Shown here: piece by piece, positions 10,914 through 21,209 of the stretch | Position numbering within the stretch: the stretch's first letter is position 1 | Layout of the letters: each line of letters starts with the position of its first letter | Source of the DNA: Durusdinium trenchii | Taxonomy: Eukaryota > Sar > Dinophyceae > Suessiales > Symbiodiniaceae | Assembly: GCA_963970005.1 (NCBI GenBank) | Contig: CAXAMN010021984.1 | Span: 363,269-427,268 of the forward strand | Direction of reading: 5' to 3' | DNA length: 64,000 bases | Made by a program: the position numbers and the translations under genes | The notes under the pieces: model-generated | Databases searched by the model: none | Told to the model about the DNA's origin: nothing | What the model saw: the letters and a program-made list of their open reading frames with translations, nothing else

Positions 10914-11372
10914 ATGGCGCTCTTTGGCCTCTTGCTCATTTTCGCAGCTGTCGCAAGCGGGGAACCTGGCCTTCGGGGTGAAGCCACAAGCTGCATCCCG
11001 TCACAAGGATCATGCAACCCGGTGACGGACAGGTGTTGCCAGGGCCCAGGGTTGATGACCTGCAGGCTTCGCCCAAGCACAGCAAAAGGAGATGTGGGCC
11101 CAGCCTATGCTTGTGGTGAAGAATTCCCCAAGGAGACAAACACAAAGTGTGCAGCAGAGGGTCAGGAGTGCAGCACAGACGACCACTGTTGCAATATTGA
11201 CCCCACTCTCAAGGTGAGTTGCAAACGCTTCGGCCTGAAGCGGAAGGTGTGCACAGCCAAGAAGAATGAGCTCACTGTTGAGCGTTGTTTGGCTGAGGGT
11301 GAAAGTTGCAACCCACTTGTGAACGGCTGTTGTCAAGAGGGCCCCCAAGGTGCAAGCCTCAGTTGTATATAG
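10914..11372 (+). CDS. Small secreted Cys-rich protein, three CC modules
   Basis: 152 residues from ATG 10914, chosen because it starts a clear signal peptide: MALFGLLLIFAAVASG, with cleavage likely before EPGLRGE. The open frame extends further upstream, but without a signal sequence at its start. The mature part has three similar modules of pattern C-x6-C-x4-5-CC: CIPSQGSCNPVTDRCC, CAAEGQECSTDDHCC and CLAEGESCNPLVNGCC. The first two are each followed by two more Cys (MTCRL...YAC; VSCKRF...KVC), giving six Cys with a central CC, the spacing of cystine-knot-like mini-domains. The third module has only the first of these Cys before the stop. It appears intronless. Likely extracellular or vacuolar; role unknown. 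The CC spacing also occurs in secreted inhibitors and other knottin-like proteins, so no activity is assigned. Confidence 0.6.
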   Translation: MALFGLLLIFAAVASGEPGLRGEATSCIPSQGSCNPVTDRCCQGPGLMTCRLRPSTAKGDVGPAYACGEEFPKETNTKCAAEGQECSTDDHCCNIDPTLKVSCKRFGLKRKVCTAKKNELTVERCLAEGESCNPLVNGCCQEGPQGASLSCI

Positions 11373-12153
11373 ATTGTATAGTTGCATCTCTTTGATGCGG
11401 CAAAGTAAGTACGCGTTACCGTCACTCTTTCAGTGCATGACCGTCAGTTTCTCGGTTTGTGACCTTTTTCGTTGCTCGGTTTCTGATTCCCGACTTTACT
11501 GATGACTGAGGTGAAAAAGGCCTTCGAACTTGTCAGTTGAGGTTGCTGGCCCAGCCTGGGGCCCATGGAATGGCTTACTCTTGTGCCAAGGAAGAGGCCT
11601 AAGAGTCCTAGGATTCGCCTGCCTGTGAGATCTGGAACTGATTGTTTTTGACTTGATTTTTCTGGCCAGAGTCAGAAGGCGGTGGCTTACAGCATCGCCA
11701 TTTTCTGGCCGCGAGCTTGTGCACTGTAATTCGTTCTTAGCCGCATTTTTTCCTGAACTCACATGCCCCCAAAGATTCATGAGAGACAACATCAGAATCA
11801 ATTGAAGCAAGTCGCCATTGTTGAAGACATGGGGCGAAATGTTAAATCCCCTTTTGGAGCGGTGAGAACTAGATGGAACAGAGAACCATCAAATGCCCGG
11901 AGTGCGAAGCAAGAGTCTTCACAAAATCGAGCCATAACGGGCCGTGCCTCACTCTTCAGCCTGAAGAGCTGCTCATAGTTCCACCCAGTTGATTCCTTGC
12001 CTGGGCTCATATTGAACATTTTTGGCCGAACCACTCATGCGACAGTTCGATTTGCTGGCTTCATTTTGTTCCAATTGCATTTGCCTTGTGGTCTGGCCAG
12101 AAGTGTACACCTACTGTGGCCAGGGATAACGATTCACTCCAAAACCGAGCTCC

Positions 12154-12507
12154 ATGGACCACAAGGTGTCCAATTTAATTTGGGAGGCGACTGCGCGTCT
12201 TCGCAGTCCCATCCAGGGTGCCAAAGCAGCTTGTCAACTGCGAAGCCGTGACTTCACAGTAAGGTGCTACGCAGCACTGGGCAGCGCGTACAAGCATGCC
12301 AAGGGTTGCGATGGCAGAGCCACGAGGTGTACTGAAGAAAAGGGCGTCACGACGTGTGGCAGCCTAGGACTGGTGAACGGATCCTTGTTATTGCGTGGTG
12401 AGAGCCCACATGCACGGGACTGCATGGGAAGATCTTTCTACATTCAAGAATTGCATTTCTGTTTGGCCGGAGTCCCTAGAGAGGCTGCAGACAACAGAAG
12501 GTACTAG
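12154..12507 (+). CDS. Hypothetical 117-residue open frame
   Basis: ATG-initiated open frame, MDHKVSNLIWEATARLRSPI at the start, with natural composition over the first 50 residues and weaker look after that; the true exon may end near 12310. Not recognised. It could be the first exon of a gene whose later exons I did not find, or chance. Confidence 0.25.
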   Translation: MDHKVSNLIWEATARLRSPIQGAKAACQLRSRDFTVRCYAALGSAYKHAKGCDGRATRCTEEKGVTTCGSLGLVNGSLLLRGESPHARDCMGRSFYIQELHFCLAGVPREAADNRRY

Positions 12508-13563
12508 TACTTCAAGAGCCACAGCAACAGTCTGTCAGCGCCAATCAGCATAGGAAGCTTGCAGATGGCTGGCCATTCAACAGAATATATAAATGAACAG
12601 GATGCTAGTTGATCAAACTTGTCAGCACTCGCAACTTCCAAGATGCGTACCAGTGAATGATTGATTCATGTGAGTAGTTGAGTAGTGCAGGTCTAGGTTT
12701 TTGCCCAATCCTTTACGGTGTCATCAGCAACCAACATGAGCCCCACCATGAACATGTGCAGAGCTGCTCTTAGAGTGTAGCTGCGCAGCTGGCATGTGAA
12801 GTGGGCTCCATTTTCACGCCTGGTCGGCTGGACCACCAGTTTTCGCCATGGATCAAGCTCGAGCAATGTGCACCCCTCAACTTGTACTTGGGATCGTGTG
12901 GATAGGAGGCCGACTGATCTGAGGCTCGATGCGCTTATGGGTCCTCAAAGAGATGTGGCCAAGAAGTCGAAGAAGGACCCGGCAGAAGACTGGAGGGATG
13001 ACTCTGTGTGTAAGAGCCTCTCAGCCAAAATGCATCGCCGTTTTGTCGTTGCACTTTCGGGCCAAGCCTGGATGCACTTGCCATAAATAACGAAAACCAA
13101 TGCGGCCACTCATTGGAGCTTCTAAAGATGCCTATCCTTCAGCGGTTGCTTCTCCGAGTATGAGGCTTCCTGGCAGGCTTTTGCCCCTTTGATCAGGCTG
13201 GGATGAGAGCAGGTTCTGTTGTTGTGCTTTATGCCGATTGAACACCGTGGCAGGATGTGCTGGGCGGGACGCGAAATATCAAGGCACTGCATACACTACA
13301 CGCTTTGGGTGAGTTTGGCAAGGCTTCTGGACGTGCTGTCATCCGCAGGCTTGCCCCAAGATCCATTCAACTGTGATCCGAGAATGCTTCGACAAGCACC
13401 TAGAGGGTGCCCAAGACAGCCCCGCCTTTGCATTAATTTTTATATGTGTTTCCGTATCATGCATGAATTATCCATTGGCAGCATCCTTTGATGCCCCTTT
13501 TTGCAGGGGCATCATGCTGCTTGGCTCAATTGAGGCAATCTCCGCTACAGCTTTGAGGCTCAG
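12508..13563. other. Spacer, possible 5' exons of next gene
   Basis: After CATCCGCAG at about 13348 the frame ACPKIHSTVIRECFDKHLE reads like protein and could be an upstream exon of the gene at 13564, but its phase does not fit directly. Nothing else is recognised. Confidence 0.35.
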
Positions 13564-15505
13564 GCCTTGAAGGACTGCGAGGATGTGCTGCTTCGGGCAG
13601 AGGAGCACAGTGCCAAGGAGGCAGGGCCATGTTTGACAAGTCAGCAGTACAGTCTGGTAGAGAGGACCCAGCAACATCATGCGAACATTCATCACTTCCG
13701 CTTTGCCAGATGCCTCTCCGTTGTGACAGATATTTCCAACATCTGAAAACATCAACACTTCATGTGAAAGATAGAGCACCTCATCTCCTGACCTCTCTCC
13801 ACCTCATCCCATTTTTACCGTTGATCCAACTTCGTCGCACCCGAGCCGAGTCCTCGCAGGTCGAGCGCCTTCGCAGCGAGCTGCGGTCTACGAAGCCCAA
13901 GCTGCCGCCAGAGATCCTGGCGAAGCTGGAGGAGTTGCGGGCTGAGGCTGCGGACATCGAACGCCGCTGGGCGGACAAAGGTCGTAGATCGAAGTTCTGT
14001 CGGCATGTGACATGATGTTCTGCATACATGAACATATGCTATCATGTGCTTTTGCTTGTTGAAGCTTACTTCACCTGCAGCTTCAGCATAAAAACGGAGC
14101 ATGATGTGCCAATGGAATTTGACGTCCACTTGTTTGCACCTGTCGACCCTGTGTTGTCATGAGTGTGATAGCCAAGGGCGTGCAGCGCTCCTCATGAAGG
14201 ATGCTAAACAGGGTGGCGGTTACAAGAACCTCTCGCTCACATGGTCCAGAGCTGCGAAGGACTTCAACTTTGCCCGATGTAAGTGGTCCATCCCGAGCAT
14301 GACCAAAGAACAGAAAAAGACCTTCGACCTCATGGTTTGGGAAATGCGCCCCCTTGGTGTGCTGTTTGAACGAGTGAAGCAGGAGAAGCTGGAGGAAGCT
14401 GAAGAGCTTGAGATCCATGGTCGCAAAACCTGTCGCAGATCTAGACTCCTTTCCAAACGGTTTTGCCCGTTTCCGTGTGCCATGCCCAATCTTCTTGTAT
14501 GTACTGTAGAACTGCCAGACGTTCTTTGTGGAATTTGTATCAGCCATCTAGTGCAGGGGACAATGTGGCTCCAAGATTGTTCATAAGATCGGTCGGCCTT
14601 TGTCGTGAGCGACAGGGAGCATGACAAGAACCAGGTAAGGCCAGAAAAGGATTGAGGAGTTTGGTTCTTGATCCTTGTGAGGTCGAGGCGCCCCACCAAC
14701 ATGCAGAAACACGTTTTCTCCTGGTTCTCCATGCTCATAATTGGATGGAAACCCTCATAGTTCCAGTTCTATCCACATACTGCACGCTTTGTTCCAGGAT
14801 TGTCTTATAAAAAGTGCCTGGCTTTTGAACTTGGGAAGGCCCGAATTTTAAGCAAAGCGCACTTCCAAGTCCATCAGGGTCAAGCCTCTTTACAATAAGG
14901 AGGAGGTAATTCATATTCATAAATAAATAGATAGATAGATAAGAACACACATCTCTCTCTCTCTCTATGTGTATATACATACGTGCAGCCCGTAAAGTAT
15001 CATTTCGTCAAGGCGTTGACCTGCAGTGGATAGACGAGTTTCCTCAACTTTGCTCTACTCTACCAGAGACTGAGAACGCCTGCCCTTTTGTGACAGATGT
15101 TCCCTTTCAATCAGTTTGATCAGCTTTTCGTCTTTTTTTAAACATATCAAGCGCCAAACCTGCAGCCATCGCCAGTACCAAGGAAGATACTGATACTGGG
15201 ACCAAACACGTGTCAGCCTTTCAAAAGCTACCGTTCGGGAGATCGTTCTGTCTTGTTGCGGTCTGCAGATGGACTGTCTGCCGTTCAATCCCCGACATGA
15301 CCATTCTTCCTTTTGTCAATGCCTCCCACCACTACAGGTTCGGACATTTTCTGCAGGGCCCCATAGAGGCTTAATATTCAGGTAAGACTCAGCTTGGTTT
15401 CTTCTTTTTGCTGAAGTCGATGTGTTCAGCCAGATCGCCGCCATGTTTGGTTTGGGCTTTAGCCCTGTGGCCGGGGATGACTTTGGGGGCGCCGGGCCTT
15501 CGTGA
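13564..15505 (+). CDS. Unknown coiled-coil protein, C-terminal exons
   Basis: Four phase-compatible exons: 13564-13620, 13860-13980, 14177-14419, 15417-15505 (stop TGA). The donor after 13620 is GC; the others are GT. Joined, the protein starts in a charged helix (ALKDCEDVLLRAEEHSAKE, then VERLRSELRSTKP and EILAKLEELRAEAADIERRW), continues with a compact basic segment (GGGYKNLSLTWSRAAKDFNF), another helix (FERVKQEKLEEAEELE) and a Gly/Phe-rich tail ending DDFGGAGPS. I recognise no domain; the central segment looks conserved in style and may be diagnostic. The last junction spans almost 1 kb and may hide extra exons. Upstream exons are missing. Confidence 0.5.
14929..14967. repeat. GATA and CT microsatellites
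   Basis: AAATAGATAGATAGAT followed by a CT run, inside the last intron of the gene at 13.5-15.5 kb. Confidence 0.85.
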
Positions 15506-16477
15506 AGTGCTCGAAGATCGGGTAGCCGCCAAAGACAATGCTGCTGGGCACAACCTCTTCTTTTTTCTGAGACTACGAACTGGATGCATCATTTGCATAG
15601 ACCGACAACTGTTCTCAAGAAAATGTTGAGATTTGGGAGGGAGACTCATGCGGTTGATGGCCGCAGGAAGCCCTCAGAGTGTCCTGAGTATCCGGCACTT
15701 GCGCTGACTACATAGTTGTTTGAAGTTGTTCTAGAGGGTCAGCTCTTGATACCTGCTACCTCTTTGCAGTCATGTTGAGGGTGCTCTACACTTGCCAGCC
15801 GAGGTGAGCCGCCTTTTTTCCCAGTTAACCCTCTCGAGAGCCGCCTGCTACAAAGCAGCTGCCCGTGACTTGAAAAAACTATTGCGAAAGGCTCCTGAGA
15901 ACTGCAAGGAGCACTTGATGAACTTCTATTGCGAGATTGTGGAGGATTTGGGGCTAACCTCGTGGTTCAAGAGAATTTTTGTGGGCAGTCCATCACGTTT
16001 TACTCTCATGTGGGTTAGATGTGAGGGGCAGTCAGAGAGGCATTGTCGTCACCCAGTCTTGGTTTCCACTGCTCCGAGAACTTCCAACCTTTTGATATCA
16101 CCTTTCTCCAACGAGGACGCGCAGAGCTTCAACACTTGCGCCCAGCTCCAGGACAAGAAGGCTCAGCTGGAGTACTACGAATGCATTGCTCGGCCGGTAT
16201 CCGCAGTGGATGGGATGCGCAAGCCCTTTTCATCACAATGTCCTCTTTCAGAGAGGAAGGGGGAGCATTGGGGATGGGAGGATTCGGATTGCCCATGAAT
16301 CCATTTGGTGGGACATTCATGCCAGCTCACAAGATGGCAGGTTGCCCATTTAGTGAGTATTCAATATTCTGGTGGGGGATCCCCGTGGGGATGAACGGTG
16401 TACAATTCACATTTTAAAGTTGATCAGACCCAACTACAGCCCGCCAGGCAGTCCTGAACATGATTTCCATTTTTCAG
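15506..16477. other. Spacer with possible upstream exons of the GT14 gene
   Basis: An open stretch at about 15792-15960 reads PAEVSRLFSQLTLSRAACYK then ENCKEHLMNFYCEIVEDLG, which looks coding, and 16040-16345 is open in two frames. They may be N-terminal exons of the xylosyltransferase-like gene, but phases were not resolved. Confidence 0.35.
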
Positions 16478-18472
16478 CATTGCAATCAGTAGCATGGAAT
16501 ATTTCGAAGCCTCAACCTCTGGGCCTGCCACACGTGTCCAAAACGAGACTTCTGTGCAAACGGCCAGGACAACTGAGAAGGTTGTTCCTCTTCAGCTGCG
16601 CTCGGTGGGCTCCATACGTTTGGCCTTTTTGCTTTTGGCCCATCGCTCAGCGCTGAATGTCCAGCGGCTGCTCAGTCGCATCCACTCGCCCAACCATGAG
16701 TACCTGGTGCATGTGGATGTCAAGTCCCCGGAGGCTGTGGCAACGGGTGCTCAAAGCTTCAAAGCCATTTCTGTCGGATTTGTGTAAGATAAAGCCATTT
16801 CTGTTTGTACAACTGCATATCCTCTGATCCTCCTTCACAGTCACAAGAAAGATCAGAAAGAGACAGACAGTCCCAATTCACCCTGAAGGTGAAAGCTGAG
16901 ATTGAGAAATCCAGCCTTGCACGCTGGGAGCGTTTAGAGATCTTCTCGGAGGTGAATGTCACACAAGGTGGCAACGACCTTTTGCAGATCAATATCCTCG
17001 GGCTCAAGCGCCTGTTGAAAACGCCTCGATGGGAATACATGGTGAAACTCAGTGAGTTTGACTACCCCGTTGCACCGCTCTACGCCTTGGAGCAATATTT
17101 GTGGGCAGCGCAGGATTTGAATTTTGTTGGCTTGGATTCTTGCTACAAGGGAACGTGCTCACGTCACATGGGCACAGCATGTGAAGGGCGAGCTTACAGC
17201 TTTCTTTCCACCTTACGCATGTACAAACCTTTGTCATACGGAATGAAGTTTGCACGTGGCAGTGAGTGGTTGGCATTGACTTGGGACTTCTCCCGCTACT
17301 TAATGAAAGAGCTCGAGAAGTTGCACTCTCCGATGCATGAGGTTTGGACAGATGCACTGTTGCTGTACCAGCCAGATGAGAGTTTTTTTCATACCGCCTT
17401 GCTCAACTCTCCCTTTTGCATGAGACATGTGAATCGACACTTGCACTACATTCCCACGATTTTGCCTGAGAAGATTTTGCACGGAAAGCAGGATGAGATT
17501 GGCACTCGAAGCCCTGCATTCTTGACTGCAGCTGACTATTCAGCCATTCTTGAAGAGAAAGCAGCTCGTCCAATCTTTTTTGCCAGGAAGTTGCAGGATG
17601 CGCCACACGAAGCGACCATGAGACTGTGCCGGAAACTGGACTCCAGATCTACTCAGGATGGGACATCTTGGGCGTTTCGCGAGATTGCATGGCCTGGCTT
17701 GCTGCAGTGGCTGGAGGAGCATTTGGAGAAATGGATGGCCTTGAAGAGGCCTAGCGGGTCTAGCAGCACATCCGACACCGAGCCTTCCGAATCCAACGGT
17801 TCTTGCCCGGACGAAGCAGCGCAACGCAACAGCTCGCTGCAGTGGCTGAAGCGGGAGCCCAGTTTGCCCAGAGACGGGGCGCAACGCACCGAGCAGCGCT
17901 TTACACCGGAGTCCTGGCACTTTGGGAACGCACAAAGTGCCACATATCGCCTGGTGGAGCGCTTGGCCACACCTAAGAGGGGCTTGGGCATGCCCGGTGC
18001 AGGGGGGTTTGGTATGAGCCTACTGGTTGCGAGGCTTGGAACAGCTTGGTTGGAGGAATCTGAGATTTTTGAGGGTCATGTGAGCATTGTGCCCTCCCGT
18101 GGAAAAATGCTGAGCTTCGTTACCTACTGGTCACCTCAGGTGCCTGATCCTGACTTGCCAGAGGTTTTGGTCGCTGGTCCGGGCAAGTCGTGTCAAGCAC
18201 GGAAAAAGATGGAGGAGATTCACAAGTGGGGAACACCTTTGGTGCTTCAACTGGCCTGTGACCTCCCGCCTGGTCTGCACCGAGTGCAAGTGAAGCTGCG
18301 GAAGGACGGTGCAACTCAAGCAGTGGCTTGGCGCGACTTCTTGGTTTTCCAAGCCATGAGAGATGTCGGATTGGACCACATGAGGCGTTTCTTTGACCTC
18401 GAGGAGGTGCGTCCTGAGGTACTAAAACAGAGCGTGGCCATGCATCTCCAGAGGACCTGGGACTGGTCATAG
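16478..18472 (+). CDS. Peptide O-xylosyltransferase-like enzyme (GT14)
   Basis: In animals this family moves xylose from UDP-xylose to Ser of proteoglycan cores in the Golgi; related Branch enzymes add GlcNAc. Exons 16478-16733 and 16841-18472, joined in phase 0 across a GC-AG intron. Counted from ATG 16494 the protein has 623 residues. Family features in order: SIRLAFLLLAHRSALNVQRLL and YLVHVDVKSPE (start of the Branch fold), VNVTQGGNDLL, WEYMVKLSEFDYPV, then the signature block PDESFFHTALLNSPFC, then FFARKL. A Ser/Pro-rich linker of about 70 residues leads to a C-terminal beta-rich part (MLSFVTYWSPQVPDPDLPEV; WRDFLVFQ) placed like the xylosyltransferase C-terminal domain. No N-terminal membrane anchor is visible, so an upstream exon is likely missing. 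Donor and acceptor sugars cannot be told from sequence. Confidence 0.85.
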
Positions 18473-18519
18473 GATGTGCAGTTTGTATCACTTCTCCATG
18501 TGTTTCTGGACCACTGGTG

Positions 18520-18807
18520 ATGGTTTCCAAGTCTAAGGAGGGCCGAGCAAAAGAGAATCGCCGACAGCATCGAACCCAAATCCTGCGACATATGCAGCGG
18601 CCTTATGAGTTCCACGAGCTCGCCCCATTGGCCAGAGCTTGGCTTCTTAGATGCGACGCTTGTCATCTCACACCGGCAGGTGGCACGGTCTTTCTGGATG
18701 ATGCAAAATTCCAGGCACATTTCCACTTTGACGTGCACGAAGGCGTGCATTTCACGGGGGGAGAGGCACTCAATAGCTTTCTCAAAGAGTCGACTCTTGA
18801 GTCTTGA
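18520..18807 (+). CDS. Hypothetical 95-residue protein
   Basis: ATG-started frame 48 bases after the GT14 stop: a basic start (VSKSKEGRAKENRRQHRTQI), a single CDAC pair, then GGTVFLDDAKFQAHFHFDVH and GEALNSFLKESTLES. Codon choice looks natural, but a second frame is also open over half of it. Not recognised. It might be a separate small gene or 3' UTR. Confidence 0.3.
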   Translation: MVSKSKEGRAKENRRQHRTQILRHMQRPYEFHELAPLARAWLLRCDACHLTPAGGTVFLDDAKFQAHFHFDVHEGVHFTGGEALNSFLKESTLES

Positions 18808-19795
18808 TTCTGTTTGGTGGCTGCGGGTTGGCATGCGTTAATTATGTTGGATGCTCGCAGGTTACAAGCAAGTGCGGCTTAGCTTCAAAGTAAAAGCCAT
18901 GTAAGGCCCATGAGAAGCCAAGGCATCCTTCCTTTTGTTCTGAGGCGTGACCGGCATGCTCAACTGGAAGCTCGCCAGAAGCAACGAAGTACACAGACCA
19001 AGGACTGAAGCACCGCAGCCTTAGAAAGAAACATTGATCCTTTGAAAGATCCTGAATCCTGACTTGGTGCAACATTGCCTGTGGCCTATGGCCTACGATG
19101 TTAAAGGTGCTGAGCTCCGTATCCTGCGAGTGCGGTTCTAGGCTATAGACACTGTCAGGAGCGGAGCAAGGAGCCCAGCCGTAGTCGGCAGGCGGGGAGC
19201 ACTATTCAATGTGCCAACAGAGCCTTTGACCAATGTAGTTCATGACCCGGGAATGCATTGATCAGGATGGAAGAGAAAGATATGTGGCTGAAGAAAGGGA
19301 AAGAAGGAGCTACTCTACTGACAAGCCGAGAAGGAATCTGGAGAGGAGAGATAGTCGGGATACAGGCATGGTCGGAGTTGCCAGCTGAGGAGGTTTCGTT
19401 GCGCAACATCCTGTTGATAGACATATATATATATACATATACATATACATATATATATATATGTATATATTTATATAAATACAGTTTCAATGTTTGCAGG
19501 GGACCGTGGAAGCAGAACTGTGGCTTGGCCCAGATGTGGGACATTGGCGCACTGTGTCAAAGGCCAGAGGTTTCGAATCTGTTTGGGTCCTGCATGAGGT
19601 CCGGGAGCCTCGCCTTCGCAGCAGAGGCGTGGGAGGAGTCGTGGGCAAACTGCGAAGAGCAAAAGAGGAGCACGATCTTGGATGGCAGCAATCGGCAGCA
19701 AACAAGTGACCCAATGACGCTCATGATCTTGCAACAAGTTGCCAGAATGTTTCCAGCCATGGTGGAGTTATGCATCAAATAACTGAAGTTGGCAG
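18808..19795. other. Spacer with AT microsatellite
   Basis: Contains an ATATAC/AT microsatellite at 19421-19479. Open frames around 19258-19420 and 19494-19710 may hold 5' exons of the SR-like gene. No RNA-recognition motif was found in any frame. Confidence 0.4.
19421..19479. repeat. AT/ATAC microsatellite
   Basis: Imperfect (AT)n and (ATAC)n tract; it creates false Ile/Tyr-rich open frames. Confidence 0.9.
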
Positions 19796-20651
19796 GTCGT
19801 CGTGACTATGACCGTGACGAGGCGGACTCCTTTTCTCTTCAACCGAGGAGCTGAGACCGGTTTTTTTGTACCCCCTGCCAGGACCGTGGCCGCGATCGGC
19901 AGATGTCCCGTGGCAGATATGTCTCCCGCAGTCGCGTCTCTGCGAACCGAGACTCTCGCAGCCCGCGCCGCTACTCAGGCGGTGGACTGTGTCCATGTTT
20001 TTTGTTCATTTTTGGATGGCTCAGGTTGAGGCCTTCGGTTGAGATATGTTGAGATCTCCTTTCCAGTCTGAATATTTTGGCATTTTCNNNNNNNNNNGGC
20101 CATGAAAGGTACGAAGTTGAACGGTTTGAGCTGCAAACGCCTGGGTGCTATATTTTTTTATGTTTTTGATGCAACAGTTTCAGTTTCAATCGGGTGGTTA
20201 TCGAAGCTCTTTCAGTGCGGCCTTGGGTTTCTCCATTAATTACAGCCTGTTTGCGAAACAATTTCTTTGACATGAACATTCATGTCTTGAAACCAGTGCC
20301 TTGTTGGAAATAAGAGCCGCTTTGTCTATACTATACCATGGTCCATATTGTGATGCACTACTTCTTTGATTCGACGAAGCAGGTACCTTTGTCGTGAATG
20401 CCAGTCAAGTGACTTGTGGTTGCCGTGTGGATCAGTGTCATTAACGGGTTGTCCGATCCGAACGTCTCTAAGTCACGGACCCTCCAGTGACCCTCCAGTG
20501 TGGCGCCTTGGTCCAAGGCTGACCTTAGCTCCCAGACTCAAGCTAAGGCATTCACATTCACATGCCTTGCCCCTTTGGCCTTCCAGTGATCAAACTGATT
20601 GAACTGCTCTTGTCCCCACAGTCACGCTCGCCGAACATGCTTAAGATCAAG
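19796..20651 (+). CDS. Arg/Ser-rich (SR-like) protein exons
   Basis: Exon 19796-19821 (after GGCAG) joins in phase to an exon from 19882 (after TGCCAG) across a 60-base GC-AG intron. The join reads RRDYDRDE then DRGRDRQMSRGRYVSRSRVS and NRDSRSPRRYSGG, a classic RS region with R/D and S/R dipeptides. RS regions occur in SR splicing factors and related RNA-binding proteins. A 30-base candidate exon at 20622-20651 reads SRSPNMLKIK, in the same style. The RNA-binding domain, which should be upstream, was not found, so the exact protein is unknown. The exon from 19882 may end at a GC donor near 19978. An assembly gap lies in the following intron. Confidence 0.5.
20088..20097. other. Assembly gap (10 N)
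   Basis: Run of ten N; surrounding sequence is T-rich and without repeats of the TACTAG family. Confidence 1.
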
Positions 20652-21209
20652 GTGCGCATGAGTGCATGCCCCCTGAAGTGGTGCGCGAATGTCTGCTGGA
20701 TCCAGGATGCTACTTTGCACTTCCTTTTGCAGCTTCAACATGCCAAGTCCATTTGGACGTGGCCCATTCCCACTATTTGTTTGAGTAACTCAATCAAGTG
20801 TTGACATTGGGCCATTGACATAATATTGGGAGGCAGACTTGCTCTTCATTGATCAGACACCTTTGAGCCAAGTGGCCGGCTTGCCTTTGCACATTTGCTG
20901 CTCAGATGACACAGCATAGTCACGTCATGTCACGTCAACAGAATTGTGAAGGATTCATAGCCTCTTGAGCAGTTCCAAACATCGAATCATATCGAATCAC
21001 TTGCTTACATGTATACTGCAGCAATGGTTCTGACTTTTGACGTCGCATGCCCCAAGAGTTGTCAAAGGGATGGCAGCATCAGCCCTTTGACACTGGACAT
21101 TCTAGAACATGTCGTAGGACGTCGTAGGATTGCCACTGCGTTCTGCTGGCCATGGCTTGATTGTAGATGCATTTCATGCTTCGTAGGCCTTTGGAACCGA
21201 AGCAACAGG

